64,000 nucleotides of DNA. It comes from Symsagittifera roscoffensis (lineage: Eukaryota; Xenacoelomorpha; Acoela; Convolutidae). Both the position numbers and the translations under genes were made by a program. Shown piece by piece: positions 26,201 through 38,600 of the stretch. Each line of letters begins with the position of its first letter. Positions within the stretch are counted from its first letter, which is position 1. The stretch covers positions 622,001 through 686,000 of the forward strand of contig NC_087065.1 of NCBI RefSeq assembly GCF_963678635.1. The letters run 5' to 3'. Under the pieces are notes generated by a model, which ran no database searches, was not told where the DNA came from, and saw only the letters and a program-made list of their open reading frames with translations.

Positions 26201-29200
26201 GTTGTTTTCTGTTGCCTAGTGTGTTGCGGCTCTGACTGCAGTGGGGGTTCTAGCGGGACTGGTGGCATGGATTGTGTGTTGGAGGATGTTTCTATTACTA
26301 TGTTGTTTTCTCTTGCCTTGTGTGTGTGGCGGATTTGTGTGCAGTGGGGGTTCTAGTGGGACTGGTGGCGTGGATTGTGTGTTGGAGGATGATTCTAATA
26401 CTTCGTTGCTTTCTCTTTCCTAGGGTGTGTGGCAGCTGTGTGTGCAGTGGGGACTCTAGTGGAACTAGTGGCGTGGATTGTGTGTTGGAGGATGTTTCTA
26501 ATTTTATGTTGTTTTCTGTTGCTTAATGTGTGCGGTGGCTGTCTGTGCAGTGGGGGTTCTAGTGGGACTGGTGGCGTGGATTGTATGTTGGAGGATGTTT
26601 CTAATACTATGCTGTTTCTGTTGCCTAGTTTGTGTGGCGGCTGTTTGTGCAGTGGGGGTTCTAGTGGGACTGCTAGTGTGGATTTTGTATTGCTTGATGT
26701 TTCTAATTCTACGTTGTTTTCTGTTGCATACTTTGTGTGGCGGCTGTTTGTGCAGTTGGGGTTCTAGTGGGACTGCTAGTGTGGAGTTTGTGTTGGGTGA
26801 TATTTCTATTACTTGTTTTCTGTTGTCTAGTTTGTGTGGCGGCTGTTTGTGCAGTGGGGGTTCTAGTGGGACTGCTAGTGTGGATTTTGTGTTGAATGAT
26901 GATTCTAAAACTATGTTGTTTGTTTTCTCTTGTCTGGTGTGTGTAGCGACTGTGTGTGCTGTAGGGATTCTAGTGGGACTAGTGGCGTGAATTTTGTGTT
27001 GGATGATGGTTCTAATACTATGTTGTTTTCTGTTGCTTAATGTGTGCGGCGGCTGTCTGTGCAGTGGGGGTTCTAGTGGGACTGGTGGCGTGGATTGTGT
27101 GTTGGAGGATGTTTCTAAAACTATGTTGTTTTCTGTTTCCTAATGTTTGTTGAGACTCTGTGTGCAGTGGGGACTCTAGCGGGATTGGTGGCATGGGTTG
27201 TGTGTTGCAGGATGTTTCTAATACTATGTTGTTTTCTCTTTCCTTGTGTGTGTGGCGGCTGTGTGTGCAGTGGGGGTTCTAGTGGGACTGGTGGCGTGCT
27301 TTGTGTGTTGGAGGATGTTTCTAATACTATGTTAATTTCTGTTCCCTAGTATGTGTTGCGGCTCTGTGTGCAATGGGGGTTCTAGTGGGTCTCTTGGCCT
27401 GGATTGTGTGTTGGAAGATGTTTTTAATACTATGTTTTTTTTGTTGCCTAATGTGTCGCGGCTTTGTGTGTAGTGGGGGTGCTACTGGGACTGGTGGTTT
27501 GGTTTTTGTGTTGGATGATGTTTCTAAAATTCTGTTGTTCTGTTGCCCAGTTTGTGTGGCGGCTGTTTTTGCAGTGGGGCTTCTAGTGGAACTGGTAGTG
27601 TGGATTTTGTGTTGGATGATGTTTCCCATACTATGTTGTTTTATGTTACCTAGTTTGTGTGACGGCTGTTTGTGCGGTGGGGGTTCTAGTGGGACTGGTA
27701 GTGTGGATTTTGGGTTGAATGATGATTCTAATACTATGTTATTTTCTGTTTCCTAGTGTGTGTGACGGCTGTTTGTTCTGTTTGTGCAGTGGGGGTTCTA
27801 GTGGGACTGCTAGTGTGGATTTTGTGTTGGATGATGTTTCTAATACTATGTTATTTTCTGTTTCCTAATGTGTGTGACGGCTTTTTGTTCTGTTTGTGCA
27901 GTGGGGGTTCTAGTGGGACTGCTAGTGTGGATTTTGTGTTGGATGATGTTTCTAATACTATGTTATTTTCTGTTTCCTATGTGTGTGACGGCTGTTTGTT
28001 CTGTTTGTGCAGTGGGGGTTCCAGTGGGACTGGTAGTGTGGGTTTTGGGTTGGATGATGTTTCTAATACTATGTTATTTTCTGTTTCCTAGTGTGTGTGT
28101 GACGGCTGTTTGTTCGGTTTGTGCAGTTGGGGTTCTAGTGGGACTGGTAGTGTGGATTTTGGGTTGGATGATGATTCTAATACTTTGTTGTTTTCTGTTG
28201 CCTAGTTGGCGTGGCGGCTGTTTGTGCGGTGGGATTTCTAGTGGGACTGCTAGTGTAAATTTTGTGTTGGATGATATTTCTAATACCATGTTGTTTTCTG
28301 CTGCCTAGTTTGTGTGGCAGCTGTTTGTGCAGTGTGGGTTCTAGTGGCACTAGTAGTGTGGATTTTGTGTTGTTTGATGTTTCCCATACTATGCTGTTTT
28401 ATGTTACCTAGTTTGTGTGGCGGCTGTTTGTGCGGTGGGGGTTCTAGTGGGACTGGTAGTGTGGATTTTGGGTTGGATGATGATTCTAATACTATGTTAT
28501 TTTCTGTTTCCTAGTGTGTGTGACGGCTGTTTGTTCTGTTTGTGCAGTGGGGGTTCTAGTGGGACTGCTAGTGTGGATTTTGTGTTGGATGATGTTTCTA
28601 ATACTATGTTATTTTCTGTTTCCTAGTGTGTGTGACGGCTGTTTGTTCTGTTTGTGCAGTGGGGGTTCTAGTGGGACTGCTAGTGTGGATTTTGTGTTGG
28701 ATGATGTTTCTAATACTATGTTATTTTCTGTTTCCTAGTGTGTGTGACGGCTGTTTGTTCTGTTTGTGCAGTGGGGGTTCCAGTGGGACTGGTAGTGTGG
28801 ATTTTGGGTTGGATGATGTTTCTAATACTATGTTATTTTCTGTTTCCTAGTGTGTGTGACGGCTGTTTGTTCGGTTTGTGCAGTTGGTGTTCTAGTGGGT
28901 CTGCTAGTGTGGATTTTGTGTTGTATGATGTTTCTTAAACTATGTTATTTTCTGTTTCCTAGTGTATGTGACGGCTGTTTGTTCTGTTTGTGCAGTGGGG
29001 ATTCGAGTGGGACTGCTAGTGTGGTTTTTGTGTTGGATGATGTTTCTAATACTATGTTATTTTCTGTTTCCTAGTGTGTGTGGCGGCTGTTTGTGTAGTG
29101 GGGGTTCTAGTGGGACTGCTAGTGTGGTTTTGTGTAGTGGGGGTTCTAGTGGGACTGCTAGTGTGGTTTTTGTGTTGGATGATTTTCTAATACTATGTTA

Positions 29201-30540
29201 TTTGCTGTTTCCTAGTGTGTGTGGCGGCTGTTTGTGCAGTGGGGATTCTAGTGGGACTGCTAGTGTGGATTTTGTGTTGGATGATGTTTCTAATACTATG
29301 TTATTTTCTGTTTCCTAGTGTGTGTGGCGGCTGTTTGTGCAGTGGGGGTTCTAATGGGACTGCTAGTGTGGGTTTTGTGTTGGATGATTTTCTAAAACTA
29401 TGTTATTTTCTGTTTCCTAGTGTGTGTGGCGGCTTTTTGTGCAGTGGGGGCTCTTGTGGGACTGCTAGTGTGGGTTTTGTGTTGGATGATTTTTCTAATA
29501 CTATGTTATTTTCTGTTTCCTAGTGTGTGTGGCGGCTGTTTGTGCAGTGGGGGTTCTAGTGGGACTGCTAGTGTGGGTTTTGTGTTGGATGATTTTCTAA
29601 TACTATGTTATTTTCTGTTTCCTAGTGTGTGTGGCGGCTTTTTGTGCAGTGGGGGTTCTAGTGGGACTGCTAGTGTGGGTTTTGTGTTGGATGAATTTCT
29701 AATACTTTGTTATTTTCTGTTTCCTAGTGTGTGTGGCGGCTTTTTGTGCAGTGGGGGTTCTTGTGGGACTGCTAGTGTGGGTTTTGTGTTGGATGATTTT
29801 TCTAATACTATGTTATTTTCTGTTTCCTAGTGTGTGTGGCGGCTGTTTGTGCAGTGGGAGTTCTAGTGGGACTGCTAGTGTGGATTTTGTGTTGGATGAT
29901 GTTTCTAATACTATGTTATTTTCTGTTTCCTAGTGTGTGTGGCGGCTGTTTGTGCAGTGGGGGTTCTAGTGGGACTGCTAGTGTGGGTTTTGTGTTGGAT
30001 GATTTTCTAATACTATGTTATTTTCTGTTTCCTAGTGTGTGTGGCGGCTGTTTGTGCAGTGGGGATTCTATCGGGACTGCTGGTGTGGATTTTGTGTTGA
30101 ATGATGTTTCTAATACTATGTTATTTTCTGTTTCCTAGTGTGTGTGGCGGCTGTTTGTGCAGTGGGGGTTCTAGTGGGACTGCTAGTGTGGGTTTTGTGT
30201 TGGATGATTTTCTAATACTATGTTATTTTCTGTTTCCTAGTGTGTGTGGCGGCTTTTTGTGCAGTTGGGGTTCTTGTGGGACTGCTAGTGTGGGTTTTGT
30301 GTTGGATGATTTTTCTAATACTATGTTATTTTCTGTTTCCTAGTGTGTGTGGCGGCTGTGTGTGCAGTGGGGGTTCTAGTGGGACTGGTAGTGTGGATTT
30401 TGGGTTGGATGATGTTTCTAATACTATGTTATTGTCTGTTTCCTAGTGTGTGTGACGGCTGTTTGTTCTGTTTGTGCAGTGGGGGTTCTAGTGGGACTGC
30501 TGGTGTCGATTTTGTGTTGAATGATGTTTCTAATACTATG

Positions 30541-33304
30541 TTATTTTCTGTTTCCTAGTGTGTGTGGCGGCTATTTGTGCAGTGGGGGTTCTAGTGGGAC
30601 TGCTAGTGTGGATTTTTTGTTGAATGATGTTTCTAATACTATGTTATTTTCTGTTTCCTAGTGTGTGTGGCGGCTGTTTGTGCAGTGGGAGTTCTAGTGG
30701 GACTGCTAGTGTGGTTTTGTGTAGTGGGGGTTCTAGTGGGTCTGCTAGTGTGGTTTTTGTGTTGGATGATTATCTAATACTATGTTATTTTCTGTTTCCT
30801 AGTGTGTGTGGCGGCTGTTTGTGCAGTGGGGGTTCTTGTGGGACTGCTAGTGTGGGTTTTGTGTTGGATGACTTTTCTAATACTATGTTATTTTCTGTTT
30901 CCTAGTGTGTGTGGCGGCTGTTTGTGCAGTGGGATTTCTAATGGGACTGCGAGTGTGGATTTTGTGTTGAATGATGTTTCTAATACTATGTTATTTTCTG
31001 TTTCCTAGTGTGTGTGGCGGCTGTTTGTGCAGTGGGGGTTCTAGTGGGACTGCTAGTGTGGGTTTTGTGTTGGATGATTTTCTAATACTATGTTATTTTC
31101 TGTTTCCTAGTGTGTGTGGCGGCTTTTTGTGCAGTGGGGGTTCTAGTGGGACTGCTAGTGTGGGTTTTGTGTTGGATGATTTTCTAATACTATGTTATTT
31201 TCTGTTTCCTAGTGTGTGTGGCGGCTTTTTGTGCAGTGGGGGTTCTTGTGGGACTGCTAGTGTGGGTTTTGTGTTGGATGATTTTTCTAATACTATGTTA
31301 TTTTCTGTTTCCTAGTGTGTGTGGCGGCTGTTTGTGCAGTGGGGGTTCTAGTGGGACTGCTGGTGTGGGTTTTGTGTTGGATGATTTTCTAATACTATGT
31401 TATTTTCTGTTTCCTAGTGTGTGTGGCGGCTGTTTGTGCAGTGGGGATTCTAGTGGGACTGCTGGTGTGGATTTTGTGTTGAATGATGTTTCTAATACTA
31501 TGTTATTTTCTGTTTCCTAGTGTGTGTGGCGGCTGTTTGTGCAGTGGGGGTTCTAGTGGGACTGCTAGTGTGGGTTTTGTGTTGGATGATTTTCTAATAC
31601 TATGTTATTTTCTGTTTCCTAGTGTGTGTGGCGGCTTTTTGTGCAGTGGGGGTTCTTGTGGGACTGCTAGTGTGGGTTTTGTGTTGGATGATTTTTCTAA
31701 TACTATATTATTTTCTGTTTCCTAGAGTGTGTGGCGGCTGTGTGTGCAGTGGGGGTTCTAGTGGGACTGGTAGTGTGGATTTTGGGTTGGATGATGTTTC
31801 TAATACTATGTTATTGTCTGTTTCCTAGTATGTGTGACGGCTGTTTGTTCTTTTTGTGCAGTGGGGGTTCTAGTGGGACTGCTAGTGTGGGTTTTGTGTT
31901 GGATGATTTTTCTAATACTATGTTATTTTCTGTTTCCTAGTGTGTGTGGCGGCTATTTGTGCAGTGGGGGTTCTAGTGGGACTGCTAGTGTGGATTTTTT
32001 GTTGAATGATGTTTCTAATACTATGTTATTTTCTGTTTCCTAGTGTGTGTGGCGGCTGTTTGTGCAGTGGGAGTTCTAGTGGGACTGCTAGTGTGGTTTT
32101 GTGTAGTGGGGGTTCTAGTGGGTCTGCTAGTGTGGTTTTTGTGTTGGATGATTATCTAATACTATGTTATTTTCTGTTTCCTAGTGTGTGTGGCGGCTGT
32201 TTGTGCAGTGGGGGTTCTTGTGGGACTGCTAGTGTGGGTTTTGTGTTGGATGACTTTTCTAATACTATGTTATTTTCTGTTTCCTAGTGTGTGTGGCGGC
32301 TGTTTGTGCAGTGGGATTTCTAATGGGACTGCGAGTGTGGATTTTGTGTTGAATGATGTTTCTAATACTATGTTATTTTCTGTTTCCTAGTGTGTGTGGC
32401 GGCTGTTTGTGCAGTGGGGGTTCTAGTGGGACTGCTAGTGTGGGTTTTGTGTTGGATGATTTTCTAATACTATGTTATTTTCTGTTTCCTAGTGTGTGTG
32501 GCGGCTTTTTGTGCAGTGGGGGTTCTAGTGGGACTGCTAGTGTGGGTTTTGTGTTGGATGATTTTCTAATACTATGTTATTTTCTGTTTCCTAGTGTGTG
32601 TGGCGGCTTTTTGTGCAGTGGGGGTTCTTGTGGGACTGCTAGTGTGGGTTTTGTGTTGGATGATTTTTCTAATACTATGTTATTTTCTGTTTCCTAGTGT
32701 GTGTGGCGGCTGTTTGTGCAGTGGGGGTTCTAGTGGGACTGCTAGTGTGGGTTTTGTGTTGGATGATTTTCTAATACTATGTTATTTTCTGTTTCCTAGT
32801 GTGTGTGGCGGCTGTTTGTGCAGTGGGGATTCTAGTGGGACTGCTGGTGTGGATTTTGTGTTGAATGATGTTTCTAATACTATGTTATTTTCTGTTTCCT
32901 AGTGTGTGTGGCGGCTGTTTGTGCAGTGGGGGTTCTAGTGGGACTGCTAGTGTGGGTTTTGTGTTGGATGATTTTCTAATACTATGTTATTTTCTGTTTC
33001 CTAGTGTGTGTGGCGGCTTTTTGTGCAGTGGGGGTTCTTGTGGGACTGCTAGTGTGGGTTTTGTGTTGGATGATTTTTCTAATACTATATTATTTTCTGT
33101 TTCCTAGAGTGTGTGGCGGCTGTGTGTGCAGTGGGGGTTCTAGTGGGACTGGTAGTGTGGATTTTGGGTTGGATGATGTTTCTAATACTATGTTATTGTC
33201 TGTTTCCTAGTATGTGTGACGGCTGTTTGTTCTGTTTGTGCAGTGGGGGTTCTAGTGGGACTGCTAGTGTCGATTTTGTGTTGAATGATGTTTCTAATAC
33301 TATG
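30541..33304 (+). repeat. Two tandem copies of a 1382-bp higher-order repeat
   Basis: Positions 30541-31922 and 31923-33304 are almost identical blocks of about 13 units, in the same internal order of 103-, 102- and 112-bp units. The marker unit GGCGGCTATTTGTGC opens each block, and a third copy begins at about 33305. Few differences are visible, for example around 31850 against 33230, so the duplication looks recent. Confidence 0.85.
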
Positions 33305-33420
33305 TTATTTTCTGTTTCCTAGTGTGTGTGGCGGCTATTTGTGCAGTGGGGGTTCTAGTGGGACTGCTAGTGTGGATTTTTTGTTGAATGATGTTTCTAA
33401 TACTATGTTATTTTCTGTTT

Positions 33421-35690
33421 CCTAGTGTGTTGTGGCGGCTGTTTGTGCAGTGGGAGTTCTAATGGGACTGCTGGTGTGGATTTTGTGTTGGATGATGTTT
33501 CTAATACTATGTTATTTTCTGTTTCCTAGTGTGTGTGGCGGCTGTTTGTGCAGTGGGGGTTCTAGTGGGACTGCTAGTGTGGATTTTGTGTTGGATGATT
33601 TTCTAATACTATGTTATTTTCTGTTTCCTAGTGTGTGTGGCGGCTGTTTGTGCAGTGGGGGTTCTTGTGGGACTGCTAGTGTGGGTTTTGTGTTGGATGA
33701 CTTTTCTAATACTATGTTATTTTCTGTTTCCTAGTGTGTGTGGCGGCTGTTTGTGCAGTGGGATTTCTAATGGGACTGCGAGTGTGGGTTTTGTGTTGAA
33801 TGATGTTTCTAATACTATGTTATTTTCTGTTTCCTAGTGTGTGTGACGGCTGTGTGTGCAGAGGGGAATCTAGTGGGACTGGTAGTGTGGATTTTGGGTT
33901 GGATGATGTTTCTAATACTATGTTATTTTCTGTTTCCTAGTGTATGTGGCGGCTATTTGTGCAGTGGGGGTTCTAGTGGGACTGCTAGTGTGGATTTTTT
34001 GTTGAATGATGTTTCTAATACTATGTTATTTTCTGTTTCCTAGTGTGTTGTGGCGGCTGTTTGTGCAGTGGGAGTTCTAATGGGACTGCTGGTGTGGATT
34101 TTGTGTTGGATGATGTTTCTAATACTATGTTATTTTCTGTTTCCTAGTGTGTGTGGCGGCTGTTTGTGCAGTGGGGGTTCTAGTGGGACTGCTAGTGTGG
34201 ATTTTGTGTTGGATGATTTTCTAATACTATGTTATTTTCTGTTTCCTAGTGTGTGTGGCGGCTGTTTGTGCAGTGGGGGTTCTTGTGGGACTGCTAGTGT
34301 GGGTTTTGTGTTGGATGACTTTTCTAATACTATGTTATTTTCTGTTTCCTAGTGTGTTGTGGCGGCTGTTTGTGCAGTGGGAATTCTAATGGGACTGCTG
34401 GTGTGGATTTTGTGTTGGATAATGTTTCTAATACTATGTTATTTTCTGTTTCCTAGTGTGTGTGGCGGCTGTTTGTGCAGTGGGGGTTCTAGTGGGACTG
34501 CTAGTGTGGATTTTTTGTTGAATGATGTTTCTAATACTATGTTATTTTCTGTTTCCTAGTGTGTTGTGGCGGCTGTTTGTGCAGTGGGAGTTCTAATGGG
34601 ACTGCTGGTGTGGATTTTGTGTTGGATGATGTTTCTAATACTATGTTATTTTCTGTTTCCTAGTGTGTGTGTGGCGGCTGTTTGTGCAGTGGGGGTTCTA
34701 GTGGGACTGCTAGTGTGGATTTTGTGTTGGATGATTTTCTAATACTATGTTATTTTCTGTTTCCTAGTGTGTGTGGCGGCTGTTTGTGCAGTGGGGGTTC
34801 TTGTGGGACTGCTAGTGTGGGTTTTGTGTTGGATGACTTTTCTAATACTATGTTATTTTCTGTTTCCTAGTGTGTGTGGCGGCTGTTTGTGCAGTGGGAT
34901 TTCTAATGGGACTGCGAGTGTGGGTTTTGTGTTGAATGATGTTTCTAATACTATGTTATTTTCTGTTTCCTAGTGTGTGTGACGGCTGTGTGTGCAGAGG
35001 GGAATCTAGTGGGACTGGTAGTGTGGATTTTGGGTTGGATGATGTTTCTAATACTATGTTATTTTCTGTTTCCTAGTGTATGTGGCGGCTATTTGTGCAG
35101 TGGGGGTTCTAGTGGGACTGCTAGTGTGGATTTTTTGTTGAATGATGTTTCTAATACTATGTTATTTTCTGTTTCCTAGTGTGTTGTGGCGGCTGTTTGT
35201 GCAGTGGGAGTTCTAATGGGACTGCTGGTGTGGATTTTGTGTTGGATGATGTTTCTAATACTATGTTATTTTCTGTTTCCTAGTGTGTGTGGCGGCTGTT
35301 TGTGCAGTGGGGGTTCTAGTGGGACTGCTAGTGTGGATTTTGTGTTGGATGATTTTCTAATACTATGTTATTTTCTGTTTCCTAGTGTGTGTGGCGGCTG
35401 TTTGTGCAGTGGGGGTTCTTGTGGGACTGCTAGTGTGGGTTTTGTGTTGGATGACTTTTCTAATACTATGTTATTTTCTGTTTCCTAGTGTGTTGTGGCG
35501 GCTGTTTGTGCAGTGGGAGTTCTAATGGGACTGCTGGTGTGGATTTTGTGTTGGATAATGTTTCTAATACTATGTTATTTTCTGTTTCCTAGTGTGTGTG
35601 GCGGCTGTTTGTGCAGTGGGGGTTCTAGTGGGACTGCTAGTGTGGATTTTGTGTTGGATGATTTTCTAATACTATGTTATTTTCTGTTTC
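33421..35690 (+). repeat. About 1135-bp higher-order tandem duplication
   Basis: Blocks 33421-34554 and 34555-35690 share the same order of unit variants, including the GTGTTGTGGCGG variant and a unit with GCAGAGGGGAATC. One copy has two extra bases (GT) near 34664. Three-unit (309-bp) and six-unit (618-bp) periodicities are nested inside. Confidence 0.75.
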
Positions 35691-38600
35691 CTAGTGTGTG
35701 TGGCGGCTGTTTGTGCAGTGGGGGTTCTTGTGGGACTGCTAGTGTGGGTTTTGTGTTGGATGACTTTTCTAATACTATGTTATTTTCTGTTTCCTAGTGT
35801 GTTGTGGCGGCTGTTTGTGCAGTGGGAGTTCTAATGGGACTGCTGGTGTGGATTTTGTGTTGGATGATGTTTCTAATACTATGTTATTTTCTGTTTCCTA
35901 GTGTGTGTGGCGGCTGTTTGTGCAGTGGGGGTTCTAGTGGGACTGCTAGTGTGGATTTTGTGTTGGATGATTTTCTAATACTATGTTATTTTCTGTTTCC
36001 TAGTGTGTGTGGCGGCTGTTTGTGCAGTGGGGGTTCTTGTGGGACTGCTAGTGTGGGTTTTGTGTTGGATGACTTTTCTAATACTATGTTATTTTCTGTT
36101 TCCTAGTGTGTGTGGCGGCTGTTTGTGCAGTGGGATTTCTAATGGGACTGCGAGTGTGGATTTTGTGTTGAATGATGTTTCTAATACTATGTTATTTTCT
36201 GTTTCCTAGTGTGTGTGACGGCTGTGTGTGCAGAGGGGAATCTAGTGGGACTGGTAGTGTAGATTTTGGGTTGGATGATGTTTCTAATACTATGTTATTT
36301 TCTGTTTCCTAATGTGTGTGACGGCTGTTTGTTCTGTTTGTGCAGTGGGGGTTCTAGTGGGACTGCCAGTGTCAATTTTGTGTTGAATGATGTTTCTAAT
36401 ACTATGTTATTTTCTGTTTCCTAGTGTGTGTGGCGGCTGTTTGTGCAGTGGGGGTTCTAGTGGGACTGCTAGTGTGGATTTTTTGTTGAATGATGTTTCT
36501 AATACTATGTTATTTTCTGTTTCCTAGTGTGTGTGACGGCTGTTTGTTCTGTTTGTGCAGTGGGGGTTCTAGTGGGACTGCTAGTGTCGATTTTGTGTTG
36601 AATAATGTTTCTAATACTATGTTATTTTCTGTTTCCTAGTGTGTGTGGCGGCTATTTGTGCAGTGGGGGTTCTAGTGGGACTGCTGGTGTTGATTTTGTG
36701 TTGAATGATGTTTCTAATACTATGTTATTTTCTGTTTCCTAGTGTGTGTGGCGGCTGTGTGTGCAGTGGGGGTTCTAGTGGGACTGGTAGTGTGGATTTT
36801 GGGATGGATGATGTTTCTAATACTATGTTATTTTCTGTTTCCTAGTGTGTGTGACGGCTGTTTGTTCTGTTTGTGCAGTGGGGGTTCTAGTGGGACTGCC
36901 AGTGTCAATTTTGTGTTGAATGATGTTTCTAATAATATGTTATTTTCTGTTTCCTAGTGTGTGTGGCGGCTATTTGTGCAGTGGGGGTTCTAGTGGGACT
37001 GCTGGTGTTGATTTTGTGTTGAATGATGTTTCTAATACTATGTTATTTTCTGTTTCCTAGTGTGTGTGGCGGCTGTGTGTGCAGTGGGGGTTCTAGTGGG
37101 ACTGGTAGTGTGGATTTTGGGATGGATGATGTTTCTAATACTATGTTATTTTCTGTTTCCTAGTGTGTGTGACGGCTGTTTGTTCTGTTTGTGCAGTGGG
37201 GGTTCTAGTGGGACTGCCAGTGTCAATTTTGTGTTGAATGATGTTTCTAATAATATGTTATTTTCTGTTTCCTAGTGTGTGTGGCGGCTGTTTGTGCAGT
37301 GGGGGTTCTAGTGGGACTGCTAGTGTGGATTTTGTGTTGAATGATGTTTCTAATACTATGTTATTTTCTGTTTCCTAGTGTGTGTGGCGGCTATTTGTGC
37401 AGTGGGGGTTCTAGTGGGACTGCTGGTGTGGATTTTGTGTTGAATGATGTTTCTAATACTATGTTATTTTCTGTTTCCTAGTGTGTGTGGCGGCTGTTTG
37501 TTCTGTTTGTGCAGTGGGGGTTCTAGTGGGACTGCCAGTGTCAATTTTGTGTTGAATGATGTTTCTAATACTATGTTATTTTCTGTTTCCTAGTGTGTGT
37601 GGCGGCTGTTTGTGCAGTGGGGGTTCTAGTGGGACTGCTAGTGTGGATTTTGTGTTGAATGATGTTTCTAATACTATGTTATTTTCTGTTTCCTAGTGTG
37701 TGTGGCGGCTATTTGTGCAGTGGGGGTTCTAGTGGGACTGCTGGTGTGGATTTTGTGTTGAATGATGTTTCTAATACTATGTTATTTTCTGTTTCCTAGT
37801 GTGTGTGGCGGCTGTGTGTGCAGTGGGGGTTCTAGTGGGACTGGTAGTGTGGATTTTGGGTTGGATGATGTTTCTAATACTATGTTATTTTTTGTTTCCT
37901 AGTGTGTGTGACGGCAGTTTGTTCTGTTTGTGCAGTGGGGGTTCTAGTGGGACTGCCAGTGTCAATTTTGTGTTGAATGATGTTTCTAATACTATGTTAT
38001 TTTCTGTTTCCTAGTGTGTGTGGCGGCTGTTTGTGCAGTGGGGGTTCTAGTGAGACTGCTAGTGTGGATTTTTTGTTGAATGATGTTTCTAATACTATGT
38101 TATTTTCTGTTTCCTAGTGTGTGTGACGGCTGTTTGTTCTGTTTGTGCAGTGGGGGTTCTAGTGGGACTGCTAGTGTCGATTTTGTGTTGAATGATGTTT
38201 CTAATACTATGTTATTTTCTGTTTCCTAGTGTGTGTGGCGGCTGTTTGTGCAGTGGGGGTTCTAGTGTGACTGCTAGTGTGGGTTTTGTGTTGGATGATT
38301 TTCTAATACTATGTTATTTTCTGTTTCCTAGTATGTGTGGCGGCTGTTTGTGCAGTGGAGTTCTTGTGGGACTGCTAGTGTGGGTTTTGTGTTGGATGAT
38401 TTTTCTAATACTATGTTATTTTCTGTTTCCTAGTGTGTGTGGCGGCTGTGTGTGCAGTGGTGGTTCTAGTGGGACTGGTAGTGTGGATTTTGGGTTGGAT
38501 GATGTTTCTAATACTATGTTAATGTCTGTTTCCTAGTGTGTGTGACGGCTGTTTGTTCTGTTTGTGCAGTGGGGGTTCTAGTGGGACTGCTAGTGTCGAT

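Larger units (their letters stand above)
1..27450 (+). repeat. Proximal, heterogeneous part of the array
   Basis: Units here carry the GGCGTGGATTGTGTGTTGGAGGATG middle and end TTGTTTTCTGTTGCC. The last bases vary between TAG, TAATG, TATTG and TTGTG. Several diverged families alternate, for example units with CATTGAGGG, with AAAGGCGTGG, with GACTTCTGTGTGAGC, or with GCTAGTGTGGATTTTG. Neighbouring units usually differ, while copies several units apart match closely, so duplications have involved blocks of several units. Because TAG is often lost, the acceptor-like signal is not conserved in this part. I found no gene or inserted element in it. Confidence 0.9.
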
